From contig JAABTK010000041.1 in the NCBI GenBank assembly GCA_011389885.1, positions 1 to 39,898 on the forward strand: DNA of 39,898 bases, read 5' to 3'. The notes beneath the pieces are model-generated. The model was not told the origin of the DNA and did no database searches. It saw only the letters and a list, made by a program, of their open reading frames with translations. This document shows positions 1-7,982 of this stretch, in pieces. Position 1 is the first letter of the stretch. The number at the start of each line of letters is the position of its first letter. The DNA is from Gammaproteobacteria bacterium. GTDB lineage: Bacteria; Pseudomonadota; Gammaproteobacteria; Chromatiales; Chromatiaceae. A program made the position numbers and the translations under genes.

Positions 1-312
1 AGGCGGGGGCATCGCGGATGCTATCCGCTCCCACGGCTTAGGCGGGGTTATCGCGGATGCTATCCGCTCCCGCGGCTTAGGCGGGGGCATCGCGGATGCT
101 ATCCGCTCCCGCGGCTTAGGCGGGGTTATCGCGGATGCTATCCGCTCCCGCGGCTTAGGCGGGGGCATCGCGGATGCAATCCGCTCCCGCGGCTTAGGCG
201 GGGTTATCGCGGATGCAATCCGCTCCCGCGGCTTAGGCGGGGGCATCGCGGATGCAATCCGCTCCCGCGGCTTAGGCGGGGGCATCGCGGATGCGATCCG
301 CTCCCACGTTAG
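1..312. repeat. Tandem REP-like array, eight 39-bp units
   Basis: Eight head-to-tail 39-bp units begin at 1, 40, 79, 118, 157, 196, 235 and 274; the array may continue left of the window. Every unit holds the inverted repeat GCGGAT-N3-ATCCGC. The stem is invariant while the loop reads GCT in units 1-4, GCA in units 5-7 and GCG in unit 8. Units 1, 3, 5, 7 and 8 carry GGGGGCATC and units 2, 4 and 6 carry GGGGTTATC, so growth partly went by 78-bp double units. On the minus strand the stem follows GGGA, a REP-like layout. The same unit occurs singly at 16184-16217. There are no unique spacers, so it is not CRISPR, and no convincing gene crosses it. Confidence 0.9.
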
Positions 313-336
313 TTTGAGGCGCTTTTTCGGGCCGGG

Positions 337-1047
337 CTAGATTTCGCGTGCGCCCTGGGCGGCCTGTGTGCGCTCGCGCGCCGCCTGGTACTGCCGTTTC
401 AGGGTTTCGCGCTCGGTTTCCTGGCGCCGCTGCATGGCCTGGCGCTCTTCTTCGATGCGTTGTTCCAGGGCCTGTTTTTCGCGCCCGCGCTGTTGCCGCC
501 AGGCCTTGCGTTCGGCCTCGGTGAGGGTGTTGAGGTATTCCTGATCTTCCTTGGCATGCTGCTCCCATTCTTCGAACGCGGCCTGTTCACGCCGTTGCTG
601 CTCTTTCCGCTCGGCTTGGTGGCGGCGTTCGAGACGGGCCAGGCGGGCTTGGTAGATGTCTTCGGTGGTGGCGTCTTCGTCAAAGCCTTTTTTGATGGCC
701 TCCCAGTTCTCGCGGCTCTTTTCGGCGGTCCAGTCCGCGGCCTCGGCGGCGCCTTCCTTGGTGGTCTCCCATAGCTCGGCCGCGCCTTCCTTGGTGGCGC
801 TCCAGCCGCCTGCGGTTTTTTCGTCCGTCCAGTCGGCCGCCTCCGAGGCGCCCTTTTTGCTGGCCTCCCAGCCTTCTTCGAGCTTTGCGCCGGTCCAGTC
901 CGCGGCCTCGGAGGCGCCTTGTTTGGTGGTTTCCCACATTTCGCCGGCGGAGCGCTTGGCCTGATCCCAGAGGTCTTGCGCCGTGACGGGCGCGGCGACG
1001 CCTAGGGCGAGCAGCAGGGTGAGGGTGTGCAGGATTGGGGTATGCAT
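337..1047 (-). CDS. Secreted protein with nine 11-residue repeats and a charged coiled-coil tail
   Basis: A 236-residue protein of unknown function. Residues 1-23 form a signal peptide with an Ala-x-Ala type end (PVTAQ). Residues 27-125 divide into nine undecapeptides with Trp at position 1 or 3, for example WETTKQGASEA, ADWTGAKLEEG and WEASKKGASEA. Residues 126-236 are very rich in Glu, Arg, Gln and Lys and should form a long helix or coiled coil. The 11-mer pattern recalls LEA group 3 proteins and other amphipathic-helix repeats, so an envelope-stabilising role is possible but unproven. The start was chosen for its signal peptide and the upstream GGAG. It lies about 100 bp downstream of ispA on the same strand, but nothing links the two functionally. 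Confidence 0.75.
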   Translation of the reverse strand: MHTPILHTLTLLLALGVAAPVTAQDLWDQAKRSAGEMWETTKQGASEAADWTGAKLEEGWEASKKGASEAADWTDEKTAGGWSATKEGAAELWETTKEGAAEAADWTAEKSRENWEAIKKGFDEDATTEDIYQARLARLERRHQAERKEQQRREQAAFEEWEQHAKEDQEYLNTLTEAERKAWRQQRGREKQALEQRIEEERQAMQRRQETERETLKRQYQAARERTQAAQGAREI

Positions 1048-1151
1048 CGCAGCGGAACTCCGAGAGTGAAGAAAAGCCGTTAAGAGGCCCGATTCCAGGC
1101 CCGATATGGCGCGCCGGTTCGGGGATTGACGAAATGGGCCAAAGCGGGGCC

Positions 1152-2051
1152 TCAGTGCGGGCGGGAGACGATATACGCCGCCAGCTCGCGCAACGGGTCG
1201 GCGCGCTCGTCCAGCCCTTTCAGGCTTTGCAGCGCGTCGTCGCGCAGGCGCGCGGCCATTTCGCGCGAGGCCTCCAGGCCCAGCAGGGCGGGGTAGGTGG
1301 GCTTGTCTTGGGCCTGGTCCTTGCCGCCGGTCTTGCCCAGGGTCTGGGTGTCGCTCTCCACGTCCAGGATGTCGTCCTTGACCTGAAACGCGAGGCCGAT
1401 GCATTTGGCGTAGTGGTCCAGGCGTTGCGCCTGCGCCCCGGGGGGTTCGGCGGCGAGTACGCCGAGCCGCACGCTGGCCCGAATCAGCGCCCCGGTTTTG
1501 TGGATATGCATGTTCTCCAACTGGGGCAGGTCGATGGCTTGGCCGGTGGCGGCGAGGTCCAGGGCCTGACCGCCGGCCATGCCGCGGGAGCCGCTGGCCA
1601 GCGCCAGGCTGTCCACCATGGCCAGCCGGGTTTCGGCATCCACCGCCAGGGCCGGATCACGGCACAGGGCCTGAAAGGCGAGGGTTTGCAGGGCGTCGCC
1701 GGCGAGGATGGCGGTGGCCTCGTCGAAGGCCTTGTGACAGGAGGGCCGGCCGCGGCGCAGGTCGTCGTCGTCCATCGCCGGCAGGTCGTCGTGGATCAGC
1801 GAGTAGGCGTGGATCATCTCCACCGCGGCGGCGGCGGCGTCGAGGCGCTCGGGCGCTACGCCGAGGGCGCGTCCGGCGGCGTACACCAGCACCGGCCGCA
1901 CCCGCTTGCCGCCGCCTAGCACGGCGTAGCGCATGGCTTGGTGCAGGCGTTGGGGGGCGATGGCGGCCGCTGGCAGCCAGTGCGCTAAGGCGCCTTCGAC
2001 GCGGTCCTGACAGGCCTTGAGGTATGCCTTCAGGGGAATGCTAGTCGTCAC
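1152..2051 (-). CDS. ispA: Farnesyl diphosphate synthase (short-chain polyprenyl synthase)
   Basis: Condenses isopentenyl diphosphate with DMAPP/GPP to make farnesyl diphosphate for quinones, undecaprenyl phosphate and other isoprenoids. The first Asp-rich motif is HDDLPAMDDDDLRRG (D88, D89, D94), preceded by the AYSLI typical of bacterial FPP synthases; the second is KDDILD (D226, D227, D230). GGGKRVRP at 46-53 binds the IPP diphosphate. A GTG start that overlaps the xseB stop by 11 nt gives 299 residues, the same length as E. coli IspA; no in-frame ATG lies near. The xseB-ispA pair is the classic gammaproteobacterial order, but dxs does not follow here. Confidence 0.95.
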   Translation of the reverse strand: MTTSIPLKAYLKACQDRVEGALAHWLPAAAIAPQRLHQAMRYAVLGGGKRVRPVLVYAAGRALGVAPERLDAAAAAVEMIHAYSLIHDDLPAMDDDDLRRGRPSCHKAFDEATAILAGDALQTLAFQALCRDPALAVDAETRLAMVDSLALASGSRGMAGGQALDLAATGQAIDLPQLENMHIHKTGALIRASVRLGVLAAEPPGAQAQRLDHYAKCIGLAFQVKDDILDVESDTQTLGKTGGKDQAQDKPTYPALLGLEASREMAARLRDDALQSLKGLDERADPLRELAAYIVSRPH

Positions 2052-2280
2052 TATCGAAGGGGTCCAGTTCGGCGTCGGGAAAGCGTTGGGACAGGATTTG
2101 CACCTTTTGTTCGGCCTGTTTGAGGGCCTCTTGGCAGGTGCGAGTGAGTTGCACGCCGCGCTCGAAGGACTGAAGGGATTCTTCGAGCGAGACATCGCCT
2201 TTTTCCATGGCGTCCACAAGGCGTTCCAATTCGCTTAGGGCCTCTTCGAAGCTGGGTTTTTTTTCCGCTTTTTCGGACAC
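2041..2280 (-). CDS. xseB: Exodeoxyribonuclease VII small subunit
   Basis: A 79-residue small subunit of exonuclease VII, which with XseA degrades single-stranded DNA in both directions. The family core is clear: SFEEALSELERLVDAMEKGD, then SLEESLQSFERGVQL, then a basic/acidic helix ending LSQRFPDAELDPF. A GTG start fits the usual N-terminus (about ten residues before SFEEAL); no ATG is suitable. It overlaps ispA by 11 nt, so the two are probably translated together. The 222 bp upstream, between this gene and aguB, should hold its promoter; no confident -35/-10 pair was found there, only AT-rich patches near 2293-2318. xseA is not in the window. Confidence 0.95.
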   Translation of the reverse strand: MSEKAEKKPSFEEALSELERLVDAMEKGDVSLEESLQSFERGVQLTRTCQEALKQAEQKVQILSQRFPDAELDPFDSDD

Positions 2281-2502
2281 GGCACTCTCTGAATTAAGGC
2301 TTATGCAATGAAGATATAAGGCGGTTTCCGTCCAGGAACAGGCCGCCTCGCTGGTGTTTGCGCCCGCCAACGGTGTTGCTACAGGCGTTACAGGGCGCGC
2401 CATGCGCGGCTTGCCGCGCCTGGTTGGCGAGCCCGAATCCTGCGTGATTCGGTATCTGCTTTTGCGCCAATGGCTAAAAAGTAACCCAGCCCGGGGATGC
2501 GG

Positions 2503-3423
2503 TCAATCGTTTGCGGCTTGCGGCGGCCGGGGATGGTCCGCATAGCGCAGCCGCAGGGCCTGATAGGCGTCGATGCGGCGGTCGCGAAAGAAGGGCCAAA
2601 TGCGGCGCACGGCCTCGCAGCGGGTGCGGTCGATTGCGCAGTGGAGGATTTGCGCCTGCGCCCCGGCGCGGGCCAGGAATTCCCCCTGGGGGCCGCAGGC
2701 GAAGGAGTGGCCCCAAAACTCGGCGCCTGGGGTCAGGCCCGCTGGGTCGGGCTCGTGGCCGGTGCGGTTGCAGGCCAATAGCGGCAGGCCGTTGGCGATG
2801 GCGTGGCCGCGCTGCACGGTGATCCAGGCGTCGAGCTGGCGGGCCTGTTGGTCGGCGCCGTCGGCGGGGTCCCAGCCGATGGCGGTGGGGTAGAGCAGTA
2901 GCTCGGCCCCGGCCAGGGCCATCAGGCGGGCGGCCTCGGGGTACCATTGATCCCAGCACACCAGCAGGCCCAGGCGGCCGAGGCTGGTGTCGATGGGCTG
3001 AAAGCCGAGGTCGCCCGGGGTGAAGTAGAATTTTTCATAGTAGCCGGGGTCGTCCGGGATATGCATTTTGCGGTAGCGGCCGAGCAGGGCGCCGTCGCGC
3101 TCCAACACCACTGCGGTGTTGTGGTAGAGCCCGGGTGCGCGGCGCTCGAACAGGGAGGCGACGATGACCACGTTGAGGGCCTTCGCCAAGGCGCCCAGGT
3201 GTTGCGTGGAGGGGCCGGGGATGGGCTCGGCCAGGTCGAAGTAGGCCGGGTCTTCGCAGTGGCAGAAATAGTGGGTGTTGTGCAGTTCCTGGAGCATCAC
3301 CAGCTCGGCCCCCTCGGCCGCGGCCTGACGGATCAGCGCCTCGATCACGGGGCGGTTGCGGCTGGGGTCCGGGGTGCAGGCGTGCTGCAACAATGCGGCG
3401 CGCAAAGGGGGCCGGGCGGGCAT
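2503..3423 (-). CDS. aguB: N-carbamoylputrescine amidase
   Basis: Hydrolyses N-carbamoylputrescine to putrescine, CO2 and ammonia, the last step of the agmatine route from arginine. The 306-residue protein is a nitrilase-superfamily enzyme with the Glu-Lys-Cys triad visible as E46 (LQELHNTHYFC), K119 (YRKMHIPDDPGYYEKFYF) and C156 (LLVCWDQWYPEAARL). The HIPD-PGYYEKFYF block and WDQWYPE mark this subfamily rather than a general amidohydrolase. It begins 4 nt after the aguA stop, with an AGGAG inside the end of aguA, so the two are an operon and probably coupled. This is the last gene of the tamA-tamB-aguA-aguB run. Confidence 0.96.
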   Translation of the reverse strand: MPARPPLRAALLQHACTPDPSRNRPVIEALIRQAAAEGAELVMLQELHNTHYFCHCEDPAYFDLAEPIPGPSTQHLGALAKALNVVIVASLFERRAPGLYHNTAVVLERDGALLGRYRKMHIPDDPGYYEKFYFTPGDLGFQPIDTSLGRLGLLVCWDQWYPEAARLMALAGAELLLYPTAIGWDPADGADQQARQLDAWITVQRGHAIANGLPLLACNRTGHEPDPAGLTPGAEFWGHSFACGPQGEFLARAGAQAQILHCAIDRTRCEAVRRIWPFFRDRRIDAYQALRLRYADHPRPPQAAND

Positions 3424-3427
3424 GGGT

Positions 3428-4495
3428 TTAAGCGGGCTCCTGGCGGGTCAAGGGCAGCGCCTGCGGGAGCTGCATGGTGATGCAGTGCAGGCTGCCGTGT
3501 TGGGTGATAAGGGCGCGGCAATCCAGCGGCGTTACGGTGCGTTGCGCAAAGCATGCGGTCAGGGTGCGGAGGGCCTGTTCGTCGGCGGCGTCGCCGTAGA
3601 TGGGCGCCAGCACGGCGCCGTTAATGATCAGGAAGTTGGCGTAGGAGGCGGGCAGGCGGCGGCCGTCCGCGGGGTCGTAAATCGGCTCGATGGGCGGCAA
3701 GGGGACGAGGCGATAGGGGCGGCCGTCGGCGCTGCGAAAGGCCTCCAGTTCGGCCGCCATTGCGCGCAGCTCGGCGGCGTCCGGGTCGTGGTCGTGGGCG
3801 GTGGCGTAAAGGATGGTCTCGGGGTCGGCGAAGCGGGCCAGGGTGTCGATGTGGCCGTCGGTGTCGTCGCCGCTCAAGCGGCCGTGGTCGAGCCAAAGCA
3901 CCCGCTGAATGCCCAACAGCTCGGCGAAACGGCGTTCCATTTCGCCGGCGTTCAGGCCGGGGTTGCGCTTGGGGTCGAGCACCGCGCTGCGCGTGGTGAG
4001 CAGGGTGTTGCGACCGTCGGTTTCCAGCGCCCCGCCTTCGAGCACCAGTTGGGGCGAGCGCATGGGGGTGTCGTCGAATACGCCGGCCTCGTGCAGGCCG
4101 CGGGTGATGGCGTCATCGAGGGCGGATGCGTGCTTGCCGCCCCAGCCGTTGAAGCGGAAGTCGGTGAGTACGGCTTGGTCGCCTTCGAGCACGGTCACCG
4201 GGCCGTGGTCGCGGGTCCAGGTGTCGTTGCCCGAGGCCTGGGCGAAGAACACCCGCCGCAGGGGGATGCCCTGGGTCTGCAGGCGCTCGGCGAGTTTGCG
4301 CTGGCACAGGGCGTCGGGGCAGACCAGCAGCAGGTCCTGGCGGCGGGTGATTTCCTCCGCCAGGCGCAGATAGAGGCCCTCTACGGTCTCCAGCAGATCG
4401 GCCCAGTCCGTGTCGGGGTGCGGCCAGGTGAGCATGATGGCGCGCTGCGGTTCCCATTCGGCGGGCAGGCGCGGGGTTTTTTGACGGTGGTTCAT
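3428..4495 (-). CDS. aguA: Agmatine deiminase
   Basis: Converts agmatine to N-carbamoylputrescine and ammonia in the cytoplasm, feeding AguB next door. The 355-residue length is normal. Family marks in order are PAEWEPQRAIMLTWPH near the N-terminus, NDTWTRDHGPV, EGGALETDGRNTLLTT, the acidic/His block DDTDGHIDTLARF, and the catalytic cysteine C338 in HGSLHCITMQ. The start is 16 nt after the tamB stop. No Shine-Dalgarno sequence precedes it; instead a perfect TATAAT lies 6 nt upstream on the minus strand, raising the possibility of a leaderless transcript, or simply read-through from tamB with weak initiation. Confidence 0.96.
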   Translation of the reverse strand: MNHRQKTPRLPAEWEPQRAIMLTWPHPDTDWADLLETVEGLYLRLAEEITRRQDLLLVCPDALCQRKLAERLQTQGIPLRRVFFAQASGNDTWTRDHGPVTVLEGDQAVLTDFRFNGWGGKHASALDDAITRGLHEAGVFDDTPMRSPQLVLEGGALETDGRNTLLTTRSAVLDPKRNPGLNAGEMERRFAELLGIQRVLWLDHGRLSGDDTDGHIDTLARFADPETILYATAHDHDPDAAELRAMAAELEAFRSADGRPYRLVPLPPIEPIYDPADGRRLPASYANFLIINGAVLAPIYGDAADEQALRTLTACFAQRTVTPLDCRALITQHGSLHCITMQLPQALPLTRQEPA

Positions 4496-4501
4496 AGCCG
4501 G

Positions 4502-4507
4502 ATTATA
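4502..4507 (-). promoter_or_regulatory. Consensus -10 box immediately before aguA
   Basis: The minus strand reads TATAAT followed by CCGGCT and then the aguA ATG. A start site about 7 nt after the box would fall on the initiation codon itself. No good -35 hexamer is visible 16-19 nt upstream in the end of tamB, so this may be chance; the absence of any ribosome binding site for aguA is what makes it worth recording. Confidence 0.35.
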
Positions 4508-4511
4508 ACGC

Positions 4512-7500
4512 TCAATCCTTTTCGATCGAGTAAATCAGGTCTACGGACTGGCTTTCGCCGCTCTTGGTCTCGACGCTCAAATGATCGCTAAGGCGATACT
4601 TTAGCGACAGGGCGCCCTGGTTGGTGAACAGGTTTTGCGAGTAGCTGACGTAGAGGTTGGGGTTGAGGTACTTGCCGCCCTCCAGCGCGGCTTCGTCCAG
4701 GGTCGAGCCGGTGGTCACTTGCAGCCTGTCCAGGCCGGTGGTGCCGGCGATGGCGGTCAGGGCCGGCTGGGTTTTGTCCAGGCCGAGACTGGCCGCCGCC
4801 TCCAGCAGGTTGATGTCGGATTCGTGATCGGTGCCGTGGCCGGTGAGCAGGTAGGACAGGGCTTGCACCTTGGACATCGACGGCTCGGCGTAGACGTCGG
4901 TTTGGGGCGCTTGGGCGGTGCCGTAGACCCGCAGATAGGCCTTTACGGTTTGGTCGTCCGACAGCCGCATGGCGCGGATGTCGAGACTGGGGTTTTCCGG
5001 CGGCCCGGTGAATAGGAACCGTCCCTGTTCGATGGCCAGGTCTTGGCCGTAGGCCTCGTAGTGCCCGTCTTTTAGCAAAATCGCCCCTTGGGCCTCGGTC
5101 CCCTGCGGGGTGAAGCGCACGCCCATGGAGCCCGTGAGGCGGGTTTGCAGGCCGAAGCCGCTAAAGCGCACCGCCTCGCCCAGCGCCACTTCCAGCTCGC
5201 CGCGCAGGGGCGTGGGGGCGGGCTCGGGGGGCGGTTCGCGGTCGGCGGTGCGGCCTACGATCACCTCGTCTTCGGACACCGTCACCGTGCCTTGGGGCAA
5301 TTCCTTGATTTCCACCGTGGCCTCGGGGATGCGCAAGGCGCCGGAGATTTGCATTTGCCGGGTGTCGCCCTGGATGCGAATGTCGGGCGAGGCCTGGGCC
5401 TGGGCCTCGGTGGTCTGGACGACCTGGAAGTCCTGACCCTGAATCTTCAGATCCAGCGGAAAGTGCTTTTCGGCATCGAGTTGGACGCTGCCATCGAGTT
5501 GCAGCGAGCCCTCGCCCGAGCGGGCGCTGGCGCTCAGCGTCAGCGCCTCTCGGCCCTGGTTGCGGGCGCTGAATTGCAGATCCCGAAAGCGCGCGCCCAG
5601 TCTTTCCACCTCCAGGTCGCCGTCTTTCAGCCGCAGTTCGCCCACGATTTCGGGCTGTTGCAGGGTGCCGCCTAAGTCCGCGTTCAGCGCCAGGCTGCCT
5701 TGTTGGAAGCGGGCCTGCGGCACGAAACCGCGAATCAAGTCGAGGTCGGGGAAGCTCATGTCGATGCGGCCGCTGAGTGCGGTGGCGTCCTCTTGCAATG
5801 GCCCCAGCACCAGCCGCGCATCCGCTTGCCCGCCCTGGGGCAGGCTGATGCCGGCGCTGGCTTCGAGCTTGCCGGCGGCGAAGGTGAATTCCGCCGCGGC
5901 GTTGCTGTAGCCGACGCGGCGCGGCAGGTTTTCCATCGGCGGCAGCAACACCCGGCCGTCGCCGGCCGCGATGCGGCCTTCGGCCTGTAAGTCGTCGCCC
6001 TGACCGCGGGCGGTGATGCGGCCGTTCAAGGCGCCTTCAAGGGCGGTTTCGGCGGGCATTACCGGGGCCAGGTGTTGCAGATCCAGGTCCGCCGCCTCGA
6101 CGCTGGCGTCGAGGCCGCTGTCGGCGTTCCACGCGCCCTGGGTGCAGAGGCGTCCCGCCGGCTTGCCGGCCGACAGGCAGAGCGCCGACCACTGGGCGCG
6201 TTGGGCGCTCAGGTCCAGGGTGACGGCCTCGGTGGTTTGCCAGTCGCCCCAAGGCCCCGCCAGCAGGGCGAGGCGGGTCAGCTGGCCCCGCCAGCGCTGC
6301 TCAGCCAGGGCCCCGGCGGCCGCTAATTGCAGGTCCGCCGGACCGCCTTCGGTTTCCAGTTCGAGTTCATGCTGTTGCGGACCGCCGAGCAAAATCAGCT
6401 CCACGCGCTGCCATTGCTGTCCGGCCAAATCCACGCCGGTGAGTTTGAGATGGTTGCCGGTTTCGCGGCGGTCGCCGCCGGGCCAGTGCAGGGTGATTTC
6501 GGCCGACTCCAGGCGGTAGTCGGCATAGGCGATTTGTTGGCCGCTCAAGGCCCCGTTCAACTGCGGGGCCTGGGGCGTGCCCTGGAGTCGCAGATCGCCC
6601 TCGGCGGCGCCGGAGAGCTGGGGCGCAAAGGCGCTCAGGTCGGGGGTGTTTAGGGTCAGTTTCAGGTCCATCTCGGGAAACGCCGGCCCGTCCGCCTGCA
6701 CCCGATTCTCCCCGCTCAGCAACACAAAATCACGCAAACGCACCGCTTCTGCGCGGTAGTCCGCACCGCCGGAGAGGGACAGCGGATGGCCGCGCAGGAC
6801 GCCGCTGAGGGATTGCAGGTCCGCACTGACCGCCGGGCCGTGTTCTTCCAGGGCCCCGCTCACCTGGGCCTGAAGGTCGAGTTCGCCCGGCCAGTCCGGC
6901 CATTGCACACCGGGGCGCAGGCCTGCGCCCTCCAGGCGGAGGTCCCAGTTCACCCGCTTGGCCCAGCCGAGCCGGCCGGAGGCGGTCAGGCGGCCTTCGA
7001 GGGCCTTGAGTTGCAGGCTGCGGATGGCCAGTTCCTGGGTGTGCAGCTCGCCCTTAAAGTGCAGTGCCGCCGGCGGCAGGTCGCGGCCGCTGAGTTCGCT
7101 CTGCAATTCGATGGCTAGGGCGTCCAAGGGGCCTTGCAGGCGGTAGCTTGCGTTTTTGGCCTGCACCAGTAGCGGTTCCTGTTCCGCCAAGGGCCAACGC
7201 AGCAGCGGCCAGTGGCCCTGCAAGTCCAGCTTCAGGGGCGAGAGTTCGATCCGCCCGCGGGTGTTCAATTCCAGTGGCGCGGTGAGTTGATGATCGAGTT
7301 CGATGGCCTGCATGTCGCCGCTGATTTGCGCCTCGCCGCGGCCGTCGCCGAGTTCGGGCAGCGGCCCGGACCAGGCGGCGCGGGCGTCGAACGGGAAGGG
7401 GCGGGTCAGCGCGGCTTGGCCCGATAGCGTCACCTCGCCGGTGGGGGCGACCGCCTCCAGCGATTCGATGCGCAGGCGGTCGTCGCCGGCCTCCAAGGCG

Positions 7501-7982
7501 CCGGCGATGCGCTCCAGCTCGACCGCCAAGGCGTCGCCCTGAAAGACCTGTAGGTCTTGCACCAGCAGGCGGTCGAGGCGGATGCTCAACGGCAGTTCGA
7601 TGCGCTCGGGGATCTCCATCGGCGGCTCATCGACTGCGGGCGCCGCCGCCGTGGTCACGCGGAGGCCTTCGCCCTCTAGGCGGGTCAGGTGCAAGCGCCC
7701 GCCGCGCAGGGCTTGCAGGTCCCAGCCCCAGGCCAGGCGGCGGGCCTGCAGCGACCAGTCGGTATCGGAGACCTTGACCTGGTGCAGGGTCAGCCCCCGC
7801 CACAGGCTGCCCTCCACGGCGCCCGTAGAGGCCTGCATCGGCGCGTAGGCCAGCCCTTGGCGCACAGCCCAGCGGCTGCCGTCGGGGTGAAACACCACCC
7901 AGCCGAGCAGGCCGGCCGCCGCCGCGCCCAGCCCCAGCACGGTTAGCGGCAACCACAGGAAAAACAGTCGGCGCAGTCTCAA
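4512..7982 (-). CDS. tamB: Translocation and assembly module protein TamB (AsmA-like lipid-transfer bridge)
   Basis: A 1156-residue inner-membrane-anchored protein that spans the periplasm and works with TamA in outer-membrane protein insertion and phospholipid transport. Residues 8-30 are the single N-terminal membrane anchor; the rest is repetitive beta-rich sequence with alternating hydrophobic residues, typical of the AsmA-like beta-taco. The C-terminal DUF490/TamB domain is evident from about residue 850 on, with YLLTGHGTDHESDINLLEAA and a final NLYVSYSQNLFTNQGALSLK block. The start is TTG, inside TTGA with the tamA stop (4-nt overlap), so translation is coupled. E. coli TamB is about 1260 residues, so this is slightly short but complete. 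Confidence 0.93.
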   Translation of the reverse strand: MRLRRLFFLWLPLTVLGLGAAAAGLLGWVVFHPDGSRWAVRQGLAYAPMQASTGAVEGSLWRGLTLHQVKVSDTDWSLQARRLAWGWDLQALRGGRLHLTRLEGEGLRVTTAAAPAVDEPPMEIPERIELPLSIRLDRLLVQDLQVFQGDALAVELERIAGALEAGDDRLRIESLEAVAPTGEVTLSGQAALTRPFPFDARAAWSGPLPELGDGRGEAQISGDMQAIELDHQLTAPLELNTRGRIELSPLKLDLQGHWPLLRWPLAEQEPLLVQAKNASYRLQGPLDALAIELQSELSGRDLPPAALHFKGELHTQELAIRSLQLKALEGRLTASGRLGWAKRVNWDLRLEGAGLRPGVQWPDWPGELDLQAQVSGALEEHGPAVSADLQSLSGVLRGHPLSLSGGADYRAEAVRLRDFVLLSGENRVQADGPAFPEMDLKLTLNTPDLSAFAPQLSGAAEGDLRLQGTPQAPQLNGALSGQQIAYADYRLESAEITLHWPGGDRRETGNHLKLTGVDLAGQQWQRVELILLGGPQQHELELETEGGPADLQLAAAGALAEQRWRGQLTRLALLAGPWGDWQTTEAVTLDLSAQRAQWSALCLSAGKPAGRLCTQGAWNADSGLDASVEAADLDLQHLAPVMPAETALEGALNGRITARGQGDDLQAEGRIAAGDGRVLLPPMENLPRRVGYSNAAAEFTFAAGKLEASAGISLPQGGQADARLVLGPLQEDATALSGRIDMSFPDLDLIRGFVPQARFQQGSLALNADLGGTLQQPEIVGELRLKDGDLEVERLGARFRDLQFSARNQGREALTLSASARSGEGSLQLDGSVQLDAEKHFPLDLKIQGQDFQVVQTTEAQAQASPDIRIQGDTRQMQISGALRIPEATVEIKELPQGTVTVSEDEVIVGRTADREPPPEPAPTPLRGELEVALGEAVRFSGFGLQTRLTGSMGVRFTPQGTEAQGAILLKDGHYEAYGQDLAIEQGRFLFTGPPENPSLDIRAMRLSDDQTVKAYLRVYGTAQAPQTDVYAEPSMSKVQALSYLLTGHGTDHESDINLLEAAASLGLDKTQPALTAIAGTTGLDRLQVTTGSTLDEAALEGGKYLNPNLYVSYSQNLFTNQGALSLKYRLSDHLSVETKSGESQSVDLIYSIEKD

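Noticed and set aside
1-312. Possible CRISPR array
   Set aside because: The 39-bp period is filled by repeat with no unique spacers, and no cas genes are near.
3356-4591. A 411-codon plus-strand frame opposite aguA
   Set aside because: It mirrors the aguA codons and has no domain or ribosome binding site.
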